Positions 8,701 through 10,336 of a DNA stretch of 10,336 bases are shown one piece after another. The translations under genes were made by a program, and so were the position numbers. Position 1 is the stretch's first letter; each line of letters begins with the position of its first letter. The DNA lies in NCBI GenBank assembly GCA_937892395.1, contig CALAGJ010000059.1:1-10336 (forward strand), given 5' to 3'. The stretch is from an uncultured Parafilimonas sp. (lineage in GTDB: Bacteria; Bacteroidota; Bacteroidia; Chitinophagales; Chitinophagaceae). The notes under the pieces are model-generated. The model saw only the letters and a list, made by a program, of their open reading frames with translations, had not been told where the DNA came from and made no database searches.

Positions 8701-9033
8701 GTAATTCCATGCGAATACTATTAATACTCCTTTTATATAGTCTTGGTTGATCATATCTTCCAAACCTACTTTGGGGCCGGGAGGGGCGGAATTGCTGCTG
8801 CCGTAGGTTTGAAAAAAAGGAACACTGTCTGCCAGCCGGGCAAATGAGTTGCCATTGGCAAACTTAAGAGTGGACTCGGTGATGCTGCCCGGGGATCCAT
8901 CTTTAAGCTTGTAAGGCCAAAAAAGCCAGGTGCCACGGGCTTCGAGTTCAACATTGGAAATAGGAGTGCTTTGTGTGTAAGCCTGCTACAGGCTACATGC
9001 AACAAAGATTGTAAGAAAAATAATCCTTTTCAT
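5767..9033 (-). pseudogene. Large secreted T9SS type A sorting-domain protein, interrupted by an in-frame amber codon in the signal peptide
   Basis: From ATG at 9033 the frame reads MKRIIFLTIFVACSL, then TAG, then QAYTQSTPISNVELEARGTW. It then stays open for over 1070 codons, about 1088 in total. The first in-frame ATG after the stop is at 8763 (MEDMINQDY), in the middle of a folded-looking region. The C-terminal 79 residues (coordinates 5770-6006; WELYPNPATN, DITGKTL, KGTYIVSLQ, KKLVVE) are a clear type A sorting tail, directing T9SS export across the outer membrane. The N-terminal part (IKGVLIVFAWNYLQ, YEAIKAVVNTDNIKGYGLEIWTGHW) looks like alternating strands and helices of a glycoside-hydrolase-like barrel, but I recognise no catalytic motif. 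The middle is unassigned. Loss of the signal peptide would prevent export. The gene ends at TAG too, arguing against recoding. It is more G+C-rich than its neighbours. Confidence 0.75.
8986..8988 (-). other. In-frame TAG stop, codon 16 of the T9SS gene
   Basis: The codons around it read AGC CTG TAG CAG GCT on the minus strand. A single C-to-T change from CAG would produce it, giving an ancestral signal peptide SLQQAYTQS. Both flanks are in the same frame, with no length change, so this is a base substitution and not a frameshift. Mutation and sequencing or assembly error cannot be told apart from the sequence alone. Confidence 0.8.
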
Positions 9034-9068
9034 AACATTTTTAGTTTTATAATGAGAAGTAATGGCCT

Positions 9069-9099
9069 GTGCCGGATATTGGTTCTTTATCTCCGGCAC
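9069..9099 (-). promoter_or_regulatory. Leader hairpin upstream of the T9SS gene
   Basis: GTGCCGGA (9069-9076) and TCCGGCAC (9092-9099) are perfect 8-bp inverted arms around a 15-nt loop. They lie between the predicted promoter (-7 box at 9108-9115) and the ATG at 9033, so the hairpin would form at the start of the minus-strand leader RNA. There is no T-tract after it, so it is not a terminator. It may stabilise the RNA or be a protein site; the role is unknown. Confidence 0.45.
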
Positions 9100-9107
9100 T
9101 GTGACAA

Positions 9108-9115
9108 CAAATATA
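9108..9115 (-). promoter_or_regulatory. Bacteroidota -7 box for the T9SS gene
   Basis: On the minus strand the sequence is TATATTTG, an exact match to the Bacteroidota -7 consensus TAnnTTTG, about 75 bp before the ATG at 9033. The only upstream TTG lies 15 nt away rather than the usual 19-21, so the -33 element is weak. Confidence 0.5.
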
Positions 9116-9140
9116 GGGCGGTTGGTTTATCAATAGAATT

Positions 9141-9173
9141 TTTGTTTTTACTTTAATGTTCTATGTATTTTTG
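9141..9173 (+). promoter_or_regulatory. Bacteroidota promoter (-33 TTTG / -7 TATTTTTG) for the FG-GAP gene
   Basis: TTTG at 9141-9144 and TATTTTTG at 9166-9173 match both Bacteroidota primary-sigma elements, with a 21-nt spacer. The start site should fall near 9179, giving a leader of about 45 nt before the ATG at 9224. It is divergent from the T9SS gene promoter, and the two -7 boxes are about 50 bp apart. Confidence 0.65.
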
Positions 9174-9223
9174 TTGCAACCTATACTGCTGTTGAATTAG
9201 TAATGTTCATTTAATATATAATT

Positions 9224-10300
9224 ATGAAAAAGACATCTTCTTATTTGATTTTAGTCGGATTTTTTGTACTTTTTTTTACAAATACATACTGTCAAAGCTG
9301 GAATTTTTTACAAAAAGTAGTACAACCTAAAAGGTCTGCTAATGATGTTTTTGGCCAGCATGTTGTTCTGGAAGCCAATTATGCAATCATTGGATGCTGG
9401 CGGGATGATTATGATCAAAATGGAAGGAATTATATTGAAGATGCAGGGGCTGCCTATCTATATCAAAAATCCGAAGAAGGCATTTGGTCATTGGCAAAAA
9501 AAATAGTTGCATCAGACAGAACTCTTTATGATGGCTTTGGGTATGGTTTGAAAACAGATGGCGATAAGGTTGTTATTGGAGCGCCATTTGAAGGAGCAGG
9601 ATTAGTAGAATCTGCCGGGGCTATTTATGTATTTGAAAACCGAGGTGGAGCGCTTACCGAAGTAAAAAAACTATTTGCACCAGACCGGGAATACTTAGAT
9701 GAATTTGGCAGCAAGGTGGCTATATCAGGAGATTGGATAATAGTAGGCTCACCTAGAGATAGTGAAGATGAAAATGGAGCAAATGCAATAGGGGGAGCCG
9801 GTTCTGCCTACCTGTTTAAACGAACTGGCAATGATTGGAATTTTGCACAGAAGATTGTAGCATTTGATAGGGATGATGAAAATGATCGTTTCGGTTTTTC
9901 TGTAGCTATAAATGGGGATTATGCTGTCGTTGGCGCATCCGGAGACAGGGATTCCGGTTCGGTTTATATTTTTAAAAACGGGGGGGGGGGATGGACGGAA
10001 ATTCAAAAGTTGACAGTTAGTACAGACCGTGGCTTTGGTGGCGGACTTGCTATGGAAGGCAATCGTTTAGTAGTTGGTTCAGGAGGTTTAAATAATTCCA
10101 ACGGCAATACTTCCACAGGCGCAGCTTATATTTTTGAAAATACTGATGGGGTATGGACAGAAGTACAACGCATAGAACCTTCAGATGGCAGATTCCTAGA
10201 TGCTTTTGGATTTACTATTGATTTAGAAGGAGACTACATGGTAGTGGGATCTTCGAATAATGACTATGATGAAAATAATGAAATAGAAGTACTGATTTAA
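9224..10300 (+). CDS. Secreted FG-GAP repeat beta-propeller protein (358 aa), apparently cut short
   Basis: A signal peptide (1-24, MKKTSSYLILVGFFVLFF then TNTYCQ) leads into tandem FG-GAP repeats of 48-62 residues, as in integrin-alpha-like propellers. FG motifs occur at 43, 105, 161, 223, 271 and 328. Each is followed by a strand such as GDYAVVGAS, by loops that are often acidic (DDYDQNG at 61-67), and by AGAAYLY/SGSVYIF and WTEVQ strands. Five units are complete. The sixth stops after NNDYDENNE, exactly where earlier units continue, and ends in unrelated IEVLI then TAA. No sorting tail or membrane anchor is present. Residues 253-256 (GGGG) come from an 11-G run. ATG 9224 is supported by the signal peptide and the upstream promoter. 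Such repeats usually mediate adhesion or binding outside the cell; the ligand is unknown. The stop may be natural, or the mark of a frameshift or rearrangement. Confidence 0.88.
   Translation: MKKTSSYLILVGFFVLFFTNTYCQSWNFLQKVVQPKRSANDVFGQHVVLEANYAIIGCWRDDYDQNGRNYIEDAGAAYLYQKSEEGIWSLAKKIVASDRTLYDGFGYGLKTDGDKVVIGAPFEGAGLVESAGAIYVFENRGGALTEVKKLFAPDREYLDEFGSKVAISGDWIIVGSPRDSEDENGANAIGGAGSAYLFKRTGNDWNFAQKIVAFDRDDENDRFGFSVAINGDYAVVGASGDRDSGSVYIFKNGGGGWTEIQKLTVSTDRGFGGGLAMEGNRLVVGSGGLNNSNGNTSTGAAYIFENTDGVWTEVQRIEPSDGRFLDAFGFTIDLEGDYMVVGSSNNDYDENNEIEVLI
9980..9990 (+). repeat. 11-G homopolymer inside the FG-GAP reading frame
   Basis: Eleven consecutive G residues follow AAAAAC and precede ATGGACGG. 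They encode Gly253-256 in the loop before a WTEIQ strand. The same loop in the next repeat (ENTDGVW) has the same length, so eleven G is the in-frame state. Losing one G brings TGA at 10011-10013 into frame; gaining one brings TAG at 10018-10020 into frame. Confidence 0.9.
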
Positions 10301-10336
10301 TCACCCCAAAATAAATACTATTATCATTAGCAAAAT

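Noticed and set aside
8761..8763. ATG at 8763 as the real start of the T9SS protein
   Set aside because: The 90 codons upstream in the same frame are protein-like and include a signal peptide. Starting at 8763 would leave a T9SS cargo without a Sec signal.
8986..8988. TAG read as a sense codon (alternative code)
   Set aside because: The same gene ends with TAG at the exact natural end of the sorting domain, so TAG acts as a stop in this genome.
8995..8997. Cys13 (FVAC) as a lipoprotein cysteine
   Set aside because: The preceding residues do not fit a lipobox well, and the sorting tail at the other end implies an ordinary Sec signal peptide followed by T9SS export.
8766..9005. 79-codon minus-strand frame beginning MLHVACSRLTHK
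   Set aside because: It is out of frame with the downstream sorting-domain protein and overlaps the true N-terminal sequence (from ATG 9033), which shows a signal peptide and continues in the main frame.
1..10336. CRISPR array, tRNA/rRNA genes, insertion sequence or phage genes
   Set aside because: I saw no regularly spaced repeats, cloverleaf or rRNA-like sequence, transposase motif or phage structural gene on either strand.

Overview
The window looks like chromosomal DNA of a Bacteroidota species, most likely in or near Chitinophagales. Four things suggest this: large FtsX/MacB-type permeases in tandem, a C-terminal type IX secretion (T9SS) sorting tail on a big exported protein, Bacteroidota-type promoter boxes (TTTG / TAnnTTTG), and start codons without strong Shine-Dalgarno sequences. 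The genus cannot be fixed from the sequence.

Left part (1-5239, all minus strand): three MacB/FtsX-like ABC-transporter permease genes lie head to tail. Transcription runs leftwards from 5239 through an 808-aa permease, then a 794-aa permease, then a third permease that runs off the left edge. The third carries an extra N-terminal soluble 'permease prefix' segment. No ATPase gene is in view. The first two are 34 bp apart and probably cotranscribed. In front of the 808-aa gene is a near-consensus sigma-54 (-24/-12) promoter, with a TGTNCG-N4-CGNACA dyad about 84 bp upstream of the predicted start site. This suggests control by an NtrC-type activator. A small inverted-repeat element separates the second and third permease genes.

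Middle (5240-5766): about 530 bp without a gene. It holds the sigma-54 control region at one end, a pair of 17-nt REP-like direct repeats, and a strong intrinsic terminator for the leftward gene to its right.

Right part (5767-9033, minus): a very large exported T9SS-dependent protein (about 1088 codons) of unrecognised function, with a possible sugar-hydrolase-like barrel at its N-terminus. An in-frame amber codon interrupts its signal peptide at codon 16. The gene is therefore probably a recent pseudogene, or the base is a sequencing error. Its coding sequence is visibly richer in G+C than its neighbours.

A 190-bp divergent intergenic region (9034-9223) carries a promoter for each flank and a leader hairpin. 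On the far right (9224-10300, plus), a secreted FG-GAP beta-propeller protein contains an 11-G homopolymer inside its reading frame. It ends abruptly within its sixth repeat, without a sorting tail. The strongest leads are the sigma-54/enhancer region, the phase-variation-like G tract, and the amber-interrupted signal peptide.
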